Assembly: GCA_025462735.1 (NCBI GenBank)
Contig: JAOAPC010000011.1
Location: 124,001-188,000 of the forward strand
Reading direction: 5' to 3'
DNA length: 64,000 bases
DNA from: Acidobacteriaceae bacterium
GTDB taxonomy: Bacteria; Acidobacteriota; Terriglobia; Terriglobales; Acidobacteriaceae
The notes under the pieces were generated by a model, which worked only from the letters and a program-made list of their open reading frames with translations, ran no database searches and was not told where the DNA came from. Position 1 is the stretch's first letter. Each line of letters begins with the position of its first letter. The position numbers and the translations under genes were made by a program. Below are positions 44,372 through 53,248 of the stretch, one piece after another.

Positions 44372-44662
44372 ATGCGCATGCTTTTGGAAATCCGTCGCCA
44401 GACCCTAAGTACCCTCTGGGCGCACAAGCTGCGCTCGTTTCTCACCATGTTCGGCATCGCTTGGGGGGTAGGTTCTTTGCTGCTGCTGGTGGGACTGGGT
44501 GAGGGTTTCCGCTCCGGGAACAAAAAACAGTTCAATGAGTTAGGAGAGAACGTCCTATTTATCTGGGGCGGGCGCGCGCCTGCGATGAATGGCAGCTTCA
44601 CCATGTCGTCCACCATCAAAGATGGGATAAAACGCTTTGTGAATGGGACGAACTGGCGGTAG
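44372..44662 (+). pseudogene. MacB/FtsX-type ABC permease, N-terminal fragment
   Basis: 96 residues from ATG 44372. MRMLLEIRRQTLSTLWAHKL and RSFLTMFGIAWGVGSLLLLV are the standard opening of MacB-like permeases of ABC export or lipoprotein systems, including the first membrane helix; normal length is about 400 residues or more. The frame ends at a TAG at 44660-44662, one base before a perfect 39-base inverted repeat. The remaining three membrane helices are missing from the window, so the gene is a remnant, probably cut by insertion of, or deletion against, that element. Confidence 0.8.
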
Positions 44663-44883
44663 AGCAATAACCACGAAGGACACAAAGGTACACGAAGGAA
44701 AGCGGAGCAAGACTAACCCTGATTGTGAATTGTGGAAATACTCGGGGAGACTCGTGTGCGCGACGAGCTGGGAATTAGAAGCGGCAACCACAAAACAACG
44801 AAAAACGAAGCTCAAGGACATTAGCTATAGTTTTTAGATTTCGGTTTCCTTCGTGTACCTTTGTGTCCTTCGTGGTTATTGCT
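44663..44883. mobile_element. 221-base MITE-like element with perfect 39-base terminal inverted repeats
   Basis: Left arm 44663-44701 (AGCAATAACCACGAAGGACA...) and right arm 44845-44883 are exact reverse complements. The inner 143 bases have no ORF. It abuts the permease remnant on one side and the amidase stop (44885) on the other. The arm sequence (ACCACGAAGGACACAAAGG) belongs to a repeat family with shorter copies at 52686 and 58995. No target-site duplication was found. Confidence 0.75.
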
Positions 44884-44884
44884 T

Positions 44885-46573
44885 TTAGATTTTGACTTTC
44901 TCCAGGAACTGCGGCGGTTTTCGTGCGTTGACGAGTTGCTCGAAGCCATATGCGATTTTCAGCAGCGCCGGCTCGCTCCAAGCCCTGCCAAAGAATGAAA
45001 TGCCGACCGGCAATCCGAAAATAAATCCTGCAGGCACGTTGACATTCGGATAGCCCGCGACCGCTGCCGCATTCGAACTACCGCCCACGGCGTGATCGCC
45101 ATTTGCCAGATCTGTGAGCCAGGCTGGCCCGCCGGTGGGCGCCACAATCGCGTCCAGATGGAATTTGTCCATCACCCCATCGATACCGTGCTCGCGCGAA
45201 AAACTGTGATTCGCAGCGAGCGCGGCCACATAGTCCTTATCTGTGAGCGGGCCTTTGTCCTGCGCTTTAAGGAACAGGTCCTGTCCGAAGTAGGGCATTT
45301 CTTTCTCTTTGTTTTTGTCGTTGAAGGCAATAATGTCGGCCAGCGTTCGCACTTGAGTGTTAGGCCGGGACGCCAGATACGTATTCAAATCTGCTTTGAG
45401 CTCATACATGAGCACCAGCAATTCTGTATCGTCGAACTTGCCGTGCGATTCCAAATCTGCCGGGTCGACAATCACCGCTCCCGCAGATTTCATTGCGTCG
45501 ATCAGGTGATTCATCAGCGCATCTACCGAATCGCTGAATCCGAAATACTTTCGCGCTACCCCAATTTTTGCTCCGCGCAGCCCGTTCGGATCGAGAAACT
45601 GCGTGTAATCTTTTTGCATTTTAGTGTCGGCGTCAGCAGTTGCTGGATCGCGCGGATCAGGTCCGGCAAGCGCTGATAAAAGAATTGCCGCATCCCGCAC
45701 CGTGCGCGCCATCGGACCGGATGTGTCCTGGCTGTGTGCGATCGGAATAATGCCGGCTCGGCTGATCAGTCCAACTGTTGGCTTAATTCCTACGATCCCA
45801 TTCGCCGACGACGGACATACGATCGAACCATCGGTTTCAGTTCCCACGGCGACCGTGCAAAGGTTCGCCGAAACCGCAGCCCCCGATCCGGAACTCGACC
45901 CACAAGGATTTCTATCCAGCGCGTATGGATTCCTGGTCAGCCCGCCCCGACCGCTCCATCCGCTGGTGGAGTGGCTGGATCGAATGTTTGCCCATTCGCT
46001 GAGATTCGTCTTGCCTAGAATGACGGCGCCCGCGTCTCGCAATTTCTTCGCAACACCGGAATCTTGCGCCGGCTTCGACCCGACGAGAGCCATCGAACCT
46101 GCCGTGGTTTGCATGCGATCGGAGGTATCGATGTTGTCCTTGATCAGCACTGGAATGCCGTGCATTGGCCCGCGCGGGCCTTTGGATTTGCGTTCTTTGT
46201 CGAGTTCGCCGGCAATAGCAAGAGCGTCAGGGTTCAATTCGATCACGCTGTTTAGTCCGGGAACTTTCTTCTGTCTGCACGCCGTACGGCTACAGTTGTC
46301 ATCTATCTCGTCAATTCGCGCGAGGTAGGCTTCCGCCAACGAATGCGCTGATATCTCCCCGGAGTTCACGCGTTTCTGAATATCGGTAATCGTAACTTCG
46401 TCAAACTCGAAAGCTTTTCCCGACGAAGGCTCCGGCTTCGACGCAGCCAGAGCGCGCCCTGCTGAAAGTGCAGGCGCAAGCGCAGCGCTTGCCGCTCCGA
46501 GAGCTGTTGTCCGCAAGAGTTTTCTGCGCGATATCCCTTGCTGAACCATCTGCGAAAGTTGTTCGTCGCCCAA
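44885..46573 (-). CDS. Tat-exported amidase (amidase-signature family)
   Basis: 562 residues. TTG 46573 follows GGGAGGTGACAT; an internal ATG at 46549 is an alternative. The N-terminus has a twin-arginine signal (SRRKLLRTTALGAASAALAP). The amidase signature fold follows: Lys of IPVLIKDNIDT, the cis-Ser/nucleophile region GSSSGSGAAVSANL, TETDGSIVCPSSANGIVGIKPTVG and SQDTSGPMARTVRDAA. These enzymes hydrolyse amides with a Ser-cisSer-Lys triad. Folding before export and periplasmic action are expected from the Tat signal. Substrate unknown. Confidence 0.92.
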   Translation of the reverse strand: MGDEQLSQMVQQGISRRKLLRTTALGAASAALAPALSAGRALAASKPEPSSGKAFEFDEVTITDIQKRVNSGEISAHSLAEAYLARIDEIDDNCSRTACRQKKVPGLNSVIELNPDALAIAGELDKERKSKGPRGPMHGIPVLIKDNIDTSDRMQTTAGSMALVGSKPAQDSGVAKKLRDAGAVILGKTNLSEWANIRSSHSTSGWSGRGGLTRNPYALDRNPCGSSSGSGAAVSANLCTVAVGTETDGSIVCPSSANGIVGIKPTVGLISRAGIIPIAHSQDTSGPMARTVRDAAILLSALAGPDPRDPATADADTKMQKDYTQFLDPNGLRGAKIGVARKYFGFSDSVDALMNHLIDAMKSAGAVIVDPADLESHGKFDDTELLVLMYELKADLNTYLASRPNTQVRTLADIIAFNDKNKEKEMPYFGQDLFLKAQDKGPLTDKDYVAALAANHSFSREHGIDGVMDKFHLDAIVAPTGGPAWLTDLANGDHAVGGSSNAAAVAGYPNVNVPAGFIFGLPVGISFFGRAWSEPALLKIAYGFEQLVNARKPPQFLEKVKI

Positions 46574-46815
46574 ATGTCACCTCCCATGGCACAGACGCGA
46601 ACTGGAATTATAGTGTTTGCCTGCGGCGCTGCTCACGAATTTGCAAACGCTAACGTCCAAACAGACGGAGAGGTGTCTCCATCGGCGGCTGCTCACGTTT
46701 GGTACGGCGGGAGTGACAATCAACATTCCGAAACGCTACAATCGCACGTTTGCCTTGCTTGCCGGATGAACGTCCCGAGAAGTCGTACAGAAACAAATCG
46801 CATAAAGGAGTGCCC

Positions 46816-49800
46816 ATGATCGCTCGGAGGAAACCCCTTGGCCGTGTCGTTGTCTTTATTGTTGCCCTGTTCGCTTGTTCAGCCACGGCTTTCGCCCAGG
46901 AGACCCAAGAGGGCCGCCTGATGCGCTTTCCCGACGTTTACAAGGACAAGGTTGTGTTCTTCTACGGCGGCGAGCTGTGGCTGGCGTCGACTTCGGGCGG
47001 TGTGGCGCGGCGCATCACTTCTTCTCAAGGGCGCGAGCTGTTTCCCAAATTTTCTCCGGACGGAAAATGGATCGCTTTCACGGGCCAGTATGACGGCAAT
47101 TTCAATGTTTATGTAATGCCCGCGGATGGCGGCCAGCCCAAACAACTCACGTTTTATCAAGGAAGCGCGCATCAGTTGAACGACCGCATGGGTATCCACG
47201 ATGAAGTAATTAATTGGACCCCTGACAGCAAGCGCATCGTCTTCCTGACGCGTCGTGATGCGTCGAACGGATGGATCAAGCGGCCATTCACAGTCAGTAT
47301 TGACGGTGGTTTGCCTCAGCCGCTTCCCATGGATCAGGGCGGCCTGCTGTCTTATTCACCCGACGGCACGAAGATCGCTTACAACATCATCTTCCGCAAT
47401 TTCCGGACCTGGAAACGCTATACCGGCGGTCTCGCACAAGCCATCACGATTTACGACTTGAAGGACAATACCAGCCAGGACATTCCACACACGGATTGGA
47501 CGGACACATTTCCGATGTGGCATGAAAATACGATCTACTTCACCTCCGATCGCGGGTCCGAACACCACCTGAATCTTTACAGCTACGACGTGAGCTCCAA
47601 GCAAATTGAACAGATCACGCATTTCAACGATTGGGATGTGATGTGGCCCAGCCTCGGCCCGGACGCGATCATTTTCGAGAACGCTGGCTATCTCTACACT
47701 TTCGACTTTCAATCCAAGCAGCCTAAAAAGCTCAGCATCTCTTTGCCTGCGGATCGAACCTTCGCGATGAAGCATTGGGACAACGTGAGCCGGCTAATCA
47801 CTGATTTTGACATTGCTCCTGACGGCAAACGTGCCGTCTTTTCCGCGCGCGGTGATGTGTTCACCGTACCCGCGAAAGAGGGAAGCATTCGCAACCTCAC
47901 GCGCACGCCGGGGATTCGCGAGCAAAAGGTTTCGTGGTCGCCCGATGGCCGCTGGATCGCTTACATTTCGGACCGCACCGGCGAAGACGAAATCTACATC
48001 GCGCCGCAGGACGGACTCGGTAAAGAACAGCAGATCACTAGCGGCTACAAGGGATTCAAATTCCCTCCCAACTGGTCTCCCGACAGCAAAAAAATTGCCT
48101 GGGCGGACAAAGATATAAATCTGTGGTGGATCGACATTAACGACAAGAAGCCGGTCAAAATTGACCACGACGAGTACGCTGAGATTACGAATTACTCCTG
48201 GTCGCCGGACAGCAAATGGCTGGCGTACGACAAGCAGAGCGACAACAACTATGCGGTTGTTTATCTCTATTCGCTGGCAGATGCGAAATCGACGGCCATT
48301 ACTTCGGCGTTGAACAACAGCTACGACGCCATGTTCGATCCGGAAGGTAAGTACGTTTACTATCTTTCCGACCGTGACTTCAATGAAGTCCTTGGTAATG
48401 TGGATTTCGAATTTGCGAACCCGAAGACCACGCGGGTTTACATTGTCACGCTAAAAAAAGACGAGCCTTCGCCCCTCGGCGTACAGAGCGACGAGACCGA
48501 GGTAAAGAAGACCGAGCCCCCAGCGCCAATGGCCGTGGAGCAAGATGCCGCGACCGATCCCAAGAGTAAATCGAAGAAAGGCGAATCAAAGACGGCTGGC
48601 GCTGAAGATAAAGATAAAGGTAAGGACAAGGACAAAGACAAGAAGGAAAAGCCGGTCGAGGTGAAAATCGATCTCGAGGGAATCCAGGGTCGTGTCGTGG
48701 CGTTGCCCACCGACCCTGCCGTGATTAAGACGTTTGCTGCCGGCAAGGGCTTCCTCTACTACTCAACCACGCCGGCCCAGGGCCTCGACGGCCCCATTCC
48801 AGGAGAAGCTTCAGCCATTCACGCCTACGACCTGAAGGAGCGCAAAGAGAAAACTTTAATCGAAGGCGTCGAACGCTTCGCACTTTCATTTGACGGATCC
48901 AAACTGATTTACGAAGGTGAAGGTGGCGGTCCGCGGGCGGCCCATACCTACGGAATCATTGACGCGAAACCCGCTGGAGAGCCGAAAAAAGTTGGCGATA
49001 GCGCACTCAGCCTGAATGGCATGCGGGCAGAAATTGACCCCCCGCAAGAATGGAAAAATGTTTTTAACGAGGTATGGCGCCAGGAGCGCGATTACTTCTA
49101 CGAAGCCAAGATGAACGGCGTTGACTGGCAGAAAATGCACGACAAATATGCCCAGCTCCTGCCCGCAGTTTCCGATCGCTACTCGCTGACCTACATTATG
49201 GGCGAGATGATTGGCGAGCTTTCAAACTCGCATACCTATGTTGGCGGCGGAGACTATCCCGATCTTCACCCCGTCAACGTCGGCCTGCTCGGTGTTGATT
49301 ACGAACTCGACCAAGCCAGCGGAAGATATCGGATCAAGAAAATTTACCCGGGAGAAAACTGGAACCCCGAACTGCGATCGCCGTTAACCGAGCCGGGCAT
49401 CAACGTGAAGGAAGGCGACTATCTTCTTGCCGTCAACGGACAGCCGCTGCGCGCGCCGCAGGATCCTTATGAGGTCTTCGTCAACACGGGAAGTGAAACC
49501 GTAACCCTCACGGTCAATTCCAAACCTTCAGAAGACGGTTCGCACAATGTCGCTGTTAAGCCGATCAACGACGAATACAACCTGCGCGAACTGAACATGA
49601 TCAACACCAATCGCAAGAGGGTCGACGAAGCCACCGGCGGCAAGGTAGGTTATATCTATTTGCCGGACATGGGTTCGCCGGGGCTGAACGAATTTGTCAA
49701 ACAGTACTTCCCGCAAATTCGCAAGCAAGGTCTGATCATCGATATCCGCTATAACGGCGGCGGTTTTGTCGATGAACTGATCTTTGAGCGCCTGCGCCGC

Positions 49801-50256
49801 ATTCTGGGCGGCATGGATTCGGCCCGCAACTGGAGGAGCGGCACCGTACCGCCGATCGTATTCAATGGATCGATGGTGTGCCTAACCAACCACTACGCTG
49901 CGTCTGACGGCGATATCTTCAGTTACATGTTTAAGATTTACAAGTTGGGGCCGCTGCTCGGTGAGCGCACATGGGGCGGAGTGCGCGGGATTCGCGGGGA
50001 GACTCCGTTGATAGACGGAGGCTACATTACTCGCCCGGAGTTCGCTCGTTACAATCTCCAAAGTCAATGGATCGTGGAGAACCGAGGTGTTCAGCCGGAT
50101 ATTGTCGTCGAGAACCGGCCGGAGCAAGTTGTGAGCGGCAAGGACCCACAGCTCGACCGCGCAATCGAAGAGGCGATGAAGGCAATTCAGTCGAATCCCA
50201 AACAGCTTCCGCCACGGCCTCCAGCTTTGCCGCCATATCCGGCAGGGCCAGGATAA
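46816..50256 (+). CDS. Tricorn-like S41 protease with beta-propellers and PDZ domain
   Basis: 1146 residues. ATG 46816 has AAAGGAG five bases upstream. A signal peptide (about 1-28, ending TAFAQ) means it works in the periplasm, unlike archaeal tricorn. TolB/WD-like blades (FSPDGKWIAFTG, WSPDGRWIAYIS) form two propellers over about 30-640. A Lys/Asp-rich linker of about 40 residues at about 575-620 interrupts the second. The tricorn C1 region, a PDZ (about 820-900) and the S41 core follow, with YNGGGFVDELI and nucleophile Ser1030 in HYAASDGD. It likely degrades peptides in an envelope compartment. Confidence 0.92.
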   Translation: MIARRKPLGRVVVFIVALFACSATAFAQETQEGRLMRFPDVYKDKVVFFYGGELWLASTSGGVARRITSSQGRELFPKFSPDGKWIAFTGQYDGNFNVYVMPADGGQPKQLTFYQGSAHQLNDRMGIHDEVINWTPDSKRIVFLTRRDASNGWIKRPFTVSIDGGLPQPLPMDQGGLLSYSPDGTKIAYNIIFRNFRTWKRYTGGLAQAITIYDLKDNTSQDIPHTDWTDTFPMWHENTIYFTSDRGSEHHLNLYSYDVSSKQIEQITHFNDWDVMWPSLGPDAIIFENAGYLYTFDFQSKQPKKLSISLPADRTFAMKHWDNVSRLITDFDIAPDGKRAVFSARGDVFTVPAKEGSIRNLTRTPGIREQKVSWSPDGRWIAYISDRTGEDEIYIAPQDGLGKEQQITSGYKGFKFPPNWSPDSKKIAWADKDINLWWIDINDKKPVKIDHDEYAEITNYSWSPDSKWLAYDKQSDNNYAVVYLYSLADAKSTAITSALNNSYDAMFDPEGKYVYYLSDRDFNEVLGNVDFEFANPKTTRVYIVTLKKDEPSPLGVQSDETEVKKTEPPAPMAVEQDAATDPKSKSKKGESKTAGAEDKDKGKDKDKDKKEKPVEVKIDLEGIQGRVVALPTDPAVIKTFAAGKGFLYYSTTPAQGLDGPIPGEASAIHAYDLKERKEKTLIEGVERFALSFDGSKLIYEGEGGGPRAAHTYGIIDAKPAGEPKKVGDSALSLNGMRAEIDPPQEWKNVFNEVWRQERDYFYEAKMNGVDWQKMHDKYAQLLPAVSDRYSLTYIMGEMIGELSNSHTYVGGGDYPDLHPVNVGLLGVDYELDQASGRYRIKKIYPGENWNPELRSPLTEPGINVKEGDYLLAVNGQPLRAPQDPYEVFVNTGSETVTLTVNSKPSEDGSHNVAVKPINDEYNLRELNMINTNRKRVDEATGGKVGYIYLPDMGSPGLNEFVKQYFPQIRKQGLIIDIRYNGGGFVDELIFERLRRILGGMDSARNWRSGTVPPIVFNGSMVCLTNHYAASDGDIFSYMFKIYKLGPLLGERTWGGVRGIRGETPLIDGGYITRPEFARYNLQSQWIVENRGVQPDIVVENRPEQVVSGKDPQLDRAIEEAMKAIQSNPKQLPPRPPALPPYPAGPG

Positions 50257-50268
50257 GGCGTTTACGCA

Positions 50269-50334
50269 GGGGTGGACGCCTCGTCCGCCCCGAGTTTCTG
50301 CGAGAACTAATGGAGGGGCGGGCGCCCTCGCCCG
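50269..50334. repeat. Two adjacent palindromes of the leuS-insert family
   Basis: GTGGACG-CCT-CGTCCGC within 50269-50290 and CGGGCG-CCCT-CGCCCG at 50319-50334. The second has the same loop as insertion 1 in leuS. They lie just after the tricorn stop. Confidence 0.7.
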
Positions 50335-50439
50335 TCCAATTCTGTGCGCTGTTGCCGTTTTGTGACTTGGTTCACCGCGCAATAGTACGCGGACTTTCGT
50401 CTCATCTACTTACCGCCAAAATCGTATAATTAATCTTTC

Positions 50440-51417
50440 ATGCCAAAATATTCGATCGTAATCCCCCTGCACAACGAGCAGGAGAATGTCACTGATCTCT
50501 ACGACCGCCTAAAAGCAGTTATGGAGGCGAGCGACGACAGTTTTGAAATCGTGTTCGTAGATGATGGTTCTTCGGATGAGACCTTTCACCTGTTGCGCCA
50601 GATTGCCGCTGTGGATAGCCGCATTACGGTTGTTCGTCTGCGCCGGAATTTCGGACAGACTTCGGCTTTGGCTGCCGGATTCGATCACGCGCGCGGTGAG
50701 TACATCATCGCCATGGACGGCGATCTGCAGCACGATCCATCCGATATTCCGCTCTTCTTAGAAAAAATTTCGGAGGGCTACGACATCGTCAGCGGGTGGC
50801 GCAAACAGCGCATCGATAATCTCTGGCTGCGTCGCATTCCCTCGCGTTGCGCGAATTGGCTCATGGCCAAGCTCAGCGGCGTTGATATCCACGATTTCGG
50901 GACTACCTTCAAAGCGTATCGCCGCGACATTCTCGAGCAGGTTCCGCTCTACGGCGAGCTACACCGCTTTATTCCCGCATTGGCATCGTGGCATGGTGCT
51001 TCTATATGTGAAGTGCCGATTCGCAACGTGAACCGCGAGCGCGGAGTGTCTCACTACGGAATCTCGCGCACATTCCGGGTGTTTTTCGATCTCATCACCA
51101 TTCGCTTCCTGCTCAAGTATCTGGGCCGTCCGCTTCATTTCTTCGGCACGGTGGGAATGATGGGGGTCTTTGGCGGAATGGGGATCACAGCGTGGCTCTT
51201 TGTCGAAAAGTTTTTGCGCCATTCACACGTGATGATGGAACACGGCCCCATGATGATCTTCGCCGCCGTGCTGCTGCTGGCTGGACTCAATTTGCTGGCA
51301 ATTGGCCTGCTCGGCGAGCTGCAGGTCCGTCATTATCACGAGCCCACTCGCCGGGCGCCGTATTCGCTCGACCGCGTTCTCCGCGCCCACAGCGAAGAAC
51401 AAAGCGTACCGGAGTAA
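50440..51417 (+). CDS. Family-2 glycosyltransferase with two C-terminal membrane helices
   Basis: 325 residues. GT-A fold at 1-220: YSIVIPLHNEQENV, VFVDDGSSDET, LRRNFGQTSALAAGFDHARG, DGDLQHDP with the metal-binding DxD-like acidic group, and GWRKQR. Two membrane segments at about 230-255 and 265-295 follow. This is the DPM1/ArnC/GtrB layout, enzymes that load a sugar onto undecaprenyl phosphate at the inner membrane. The sugar cannot be told from sequence. No partner glycosylation genes are adjacent. Confidence 0.92.
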   Translation: MPKYSIVIPLHNEQENVTDLYDRLKAVMEASDDSFEIVFVDDGSSDETFHLLRQIAAVDSRITVVRLRRNFGQTSALAAGFDHARGEYIIAMDGDLQHDPSDIPLFLEKISEGYDIVSGWRKQRIDNLWLRRIPSRCANWLMAKLSGVDIHDFGTTFKAYRRDILEQVPLYGELHRFIPALASWHGASICEVPIRNVNRERGVSHYGISRTFRVFFDLITIRFLLKYLGRPLHFFGTVGMMGVFGGMGITAWLFVEKFLRHSHVMMEHGPMMIFAAVLLLAGLNLLAIGLLGELQVRHYHEPTRRAPYSLDRVLRAHSEEQSVPE

Positions 51418-51425
51418 AGACGATG

Positions 51426-51516
51426 TGTAGCGCGGCGCCCTCGCCCGCGAGAGTACGAGCTTTGCTGCCGTGTGAGAGATGAAACAAGGTTGGGAGGGCA
51501 CAACTTCAGTCGTGCC
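51426..51516. repeat. Two palindromic repeats in the gap after the glycosyltransferase
   Basis: TGTAGCGCGGCGCCCTCGCC (51426 on) is a copy of the leuS-insert family with one arm base missing. GGGAGGGCACAACTTCAGTC at 51492-51516 is a half copy of the 77-base element at 22934. Confidence 0.7.
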
Positions 51517-51559
51517 TATAAATTTCCTCACCTGACCCAAGAGTGAGCAAAGCGAGCAG

Positions 51560-52663
51560 CTAGAACGCTTCCTTATTCACCACATACGGCATCCTCTTCA
51601 CATCGCCACCGTAGTTTTTCTCCAGCACGTCAATCAACCCCTCCACACATCGTCCGGCCATGCCTTTATTCGGATCAGGCGACAGCCGCGTGATCTTCGC
51701 GGCGCTGGCGAAATGCGGAAGTAATCGGCAGCGGTCTTCAATCTCGGGATCGCGCAACGATGAATCCGAGGGCAAAGGTTCTTTTTCATAAACGTCGAGC
51801 GCCGCACCTGCAATCCATTTGTCTTTGAGGGCCCGAGCCAAAGCGGTTTCATCTATAACCGGCCCGCGCGACGTATTCACCAGGAACGCGGTGGGCTTCA
51901 TCATGCGAAGGGAGCGTTCATTGAACAAATGGTATGTCGGTGTGTCGCTTTCGCCTTCTCGCAACAACGGCACGTGCACGCTGACGAAATCCGCTTGCTT
52001 CAACGCATCTTCAAACGAGACATATTTAATCCAAGTTTTTTCTTTCTGGATGCCGCGCGCGTGGCGTAAATCCATCGTCTCCTGGATCGCGTTCATGTAC
52101 TCGCGATTCTCATACGCTGGGTCATAGCAAAGAAAGTTCATGTCGAACCCTGCGCACTTCTTGATCATCGCCAAGCCGATGCGTCCGGTGCCAATAATCG
52201 CAATTGTCTTGCCTGTAACCTCATCGCCGAGAAATGGTAAATACGGATGCCAGAAGCCCCACTGGTTGTCGCGGGTCAGGTGTTCCGCCGGCCACATTTT
52301 TCGAGCCAGCGCTCCCAACATGAAAAATGCGAACTCGGCTGTTGCCTCAGTCAAGACGTCGGCTGTATTCGTAAATGGGACCTTGTAACGATTGGCGTCA
52401 GCACGATTGATATTGTCAAAACCGACCGCGAACTGTGCGACAACCTTGAGTGAACTCCTTCCGGCCTCAAACACGTCTGCATCGATTTGGTCTCGAAGCG
52501 TGGTAATCAGCCCGTCGATTCCCGAGCGAACTTTTTCGAGAATGAGCGACTTCGGTGGCGCTTTCGGGTCGGGATAGACTTCGAGCTGGTACCCACGCTC
52601 GCGTAGGATATTTAGCGCTGGGCCGACATCGCAAGTCGCAAAAACGCGGAAATTATTGGCCAT
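51560..52663 (-). CDS. NAD-dependent D-2-hydroxyacid dehydrogenase
   Basis: 367 residues. Substrate domain halves flank a Rossmann fold with GTGRIGLAM at about 160. The catalytic Arg lies in VNTSRGPVIDE, Glu in DVYEKEP and His in LLPHFASA. An extra segment after the Rossmann beta-2 (YDPAYENREYMNAIQETM) makes it slightly longer than glyoxylate reductase or phosphoglycerate dehydrogenase cores. It reduces a 2-oxoacid or oxidises a D-2-hydroxyacid in the cytoplasm; the exact substrate is open. It is the last gene of a minus-strand group with small, repeat-filled gaps. Confidence 0.9.
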   Translation of the reverse strand: MANNFRVFATCDVGPALNILRERGYQLEVYPDPKAPPKSLILEKVRSGIDGLITTLRDQIDADVFEAGRSSLKVVAQFAVGFDNINRADANRYKVPFTNTADVLTEATAEFAFFMLGALARKMWPAEHLTRDNQWGFWHPYLPFLGDEVTGKTIAIIGTGRIGLAMIKKCAGFDMNFLCYDPAYENREYMNAIQETMDLRHARGIQKEKTWIKYVSFEDALKQADFVSVHVPLLREGESDTPTYHLFNERSLRMMKPTAFLVNTSRGPVIDETALARALKDKWIAGAALDVYEKEPLPSDSSLRDPEIEDRCRLLPHFASAAKITRLSPDPNKGMAGRCVEGLIDVLEKNYGGDVKRMPYVVNKEAF

Positions 52664-52685
52664 TCGAAGAATCGCTTACTCGTGA

Positions 52686-52714
52686 ACCTTAATGTCCTTT
52701 GTGGTTGCCCGCTT
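52686..52714. repeat. ACCACAAAGGACA-type junction repeat
   Basis: On the minus strand GCAACCACAAAGGACATTAA occupies the 61-base gap between the FMN-binding protein gene and the dehydrogenase. It is a shorter relative of the arms of the 221-base element at 44663. Confidence 0.6.
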
Positions 52715-52724
52715 TTAAGGAGAC

Positions 52725-53222
52725 CTAACTGAAAATCCATCGCGTGGCGCTGCTCGAGAACTTCTTCTCCCACAAACCGAACGCCACTCGTGGCTGGAGG
52801 TAAAATACGGGATCCTGAAGCGCAATCATTTTGTCGCCCATGTCCCCCAACTTCCATTTGTACTTCTTCTCGTACCGAGGAACGAACTCGCGGATACGTT
52901 CCACATTCCGCTCCGTTTCGACGACGCCTTCGAGAATGACCGCCTGATCTGCCTGATCGGTACACAAGATGCAGTGCGGATTCCTAGCCAGGTTCTGCGC
53001 TTTTCGCGACTTCTTTCCCGTGCTGAAATAGAGAAGGCCATTCATCCAGAACGCCCAGACAATCATCACGTGCGGGCGTCCATCCGGCCGTGTGGTCGCG
53101 ATCCAATATTGTCGACTCTTCTTCAGGCGGTCTTCCGCCCATTTCCACGGGAGCAGACCCTTCTTACTCTGCGGCAGCCCATATCCCGGGATATGAGGTC
53201 GCGTTGCCCTTGGAGCTTTCAT
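52725..53222 (-). CDS. Pyridoxamine-5'-phosphate-oxidase-like FMN/F420-binding protein
   Basis: 165 residues. Split-barrel fold: WAEDRLKKSRQYWIATTRPDGRPHVM and WMNGLLYFSTGKKSRKAQNLARNPHC are the cofactor-facing strands, and VILEGVVE follows. The family covers PdxH-like FMN proteins and F420-dependent reductases. The short form without the PdxH C-terminal motif argues against true pyridoxine oxidase. Function is not assignable. Its start lies 26 bases after the aminotransferase stop, in a gap filled by a repeat. Confidence 0.82.
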   Translation of the reverse strand: MKAPRATRPHIPGYGLPQSKKGLLPWKWAEDRLKKSRQYWIATTRPDGRPHVMIVWAFWMNGLLYFSTGKKSRKAQNLARNPHCILCTDQADQAVILEGVVETERNVERIREFVPRYEKKYKWKLGDMGDKMIALQDPVFYLQPRVAFGLWEKKFSSSATRWIFS

Positions 53223-53248
53223 TCTCGGCGTCTCTGCGTGCTCTGCGG
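53223..53248. repeat. GCAGAGACGCCGAGA junction repeat
   Basis: On the minus strand CCGCAGAGCACGCAGAGACG fills exactly the space between the aminotransferase stop and the ATG of the FMN-binding protein. This resembles a repeat class common between acidobacterial genes. Confidence 0.5.

Noticed and set aside
251-44662. Pairing the MacA-like adaptor with the MacB-like fragment as one pump
   Set aside because: They are 43 kb apart and the permease is truncated.
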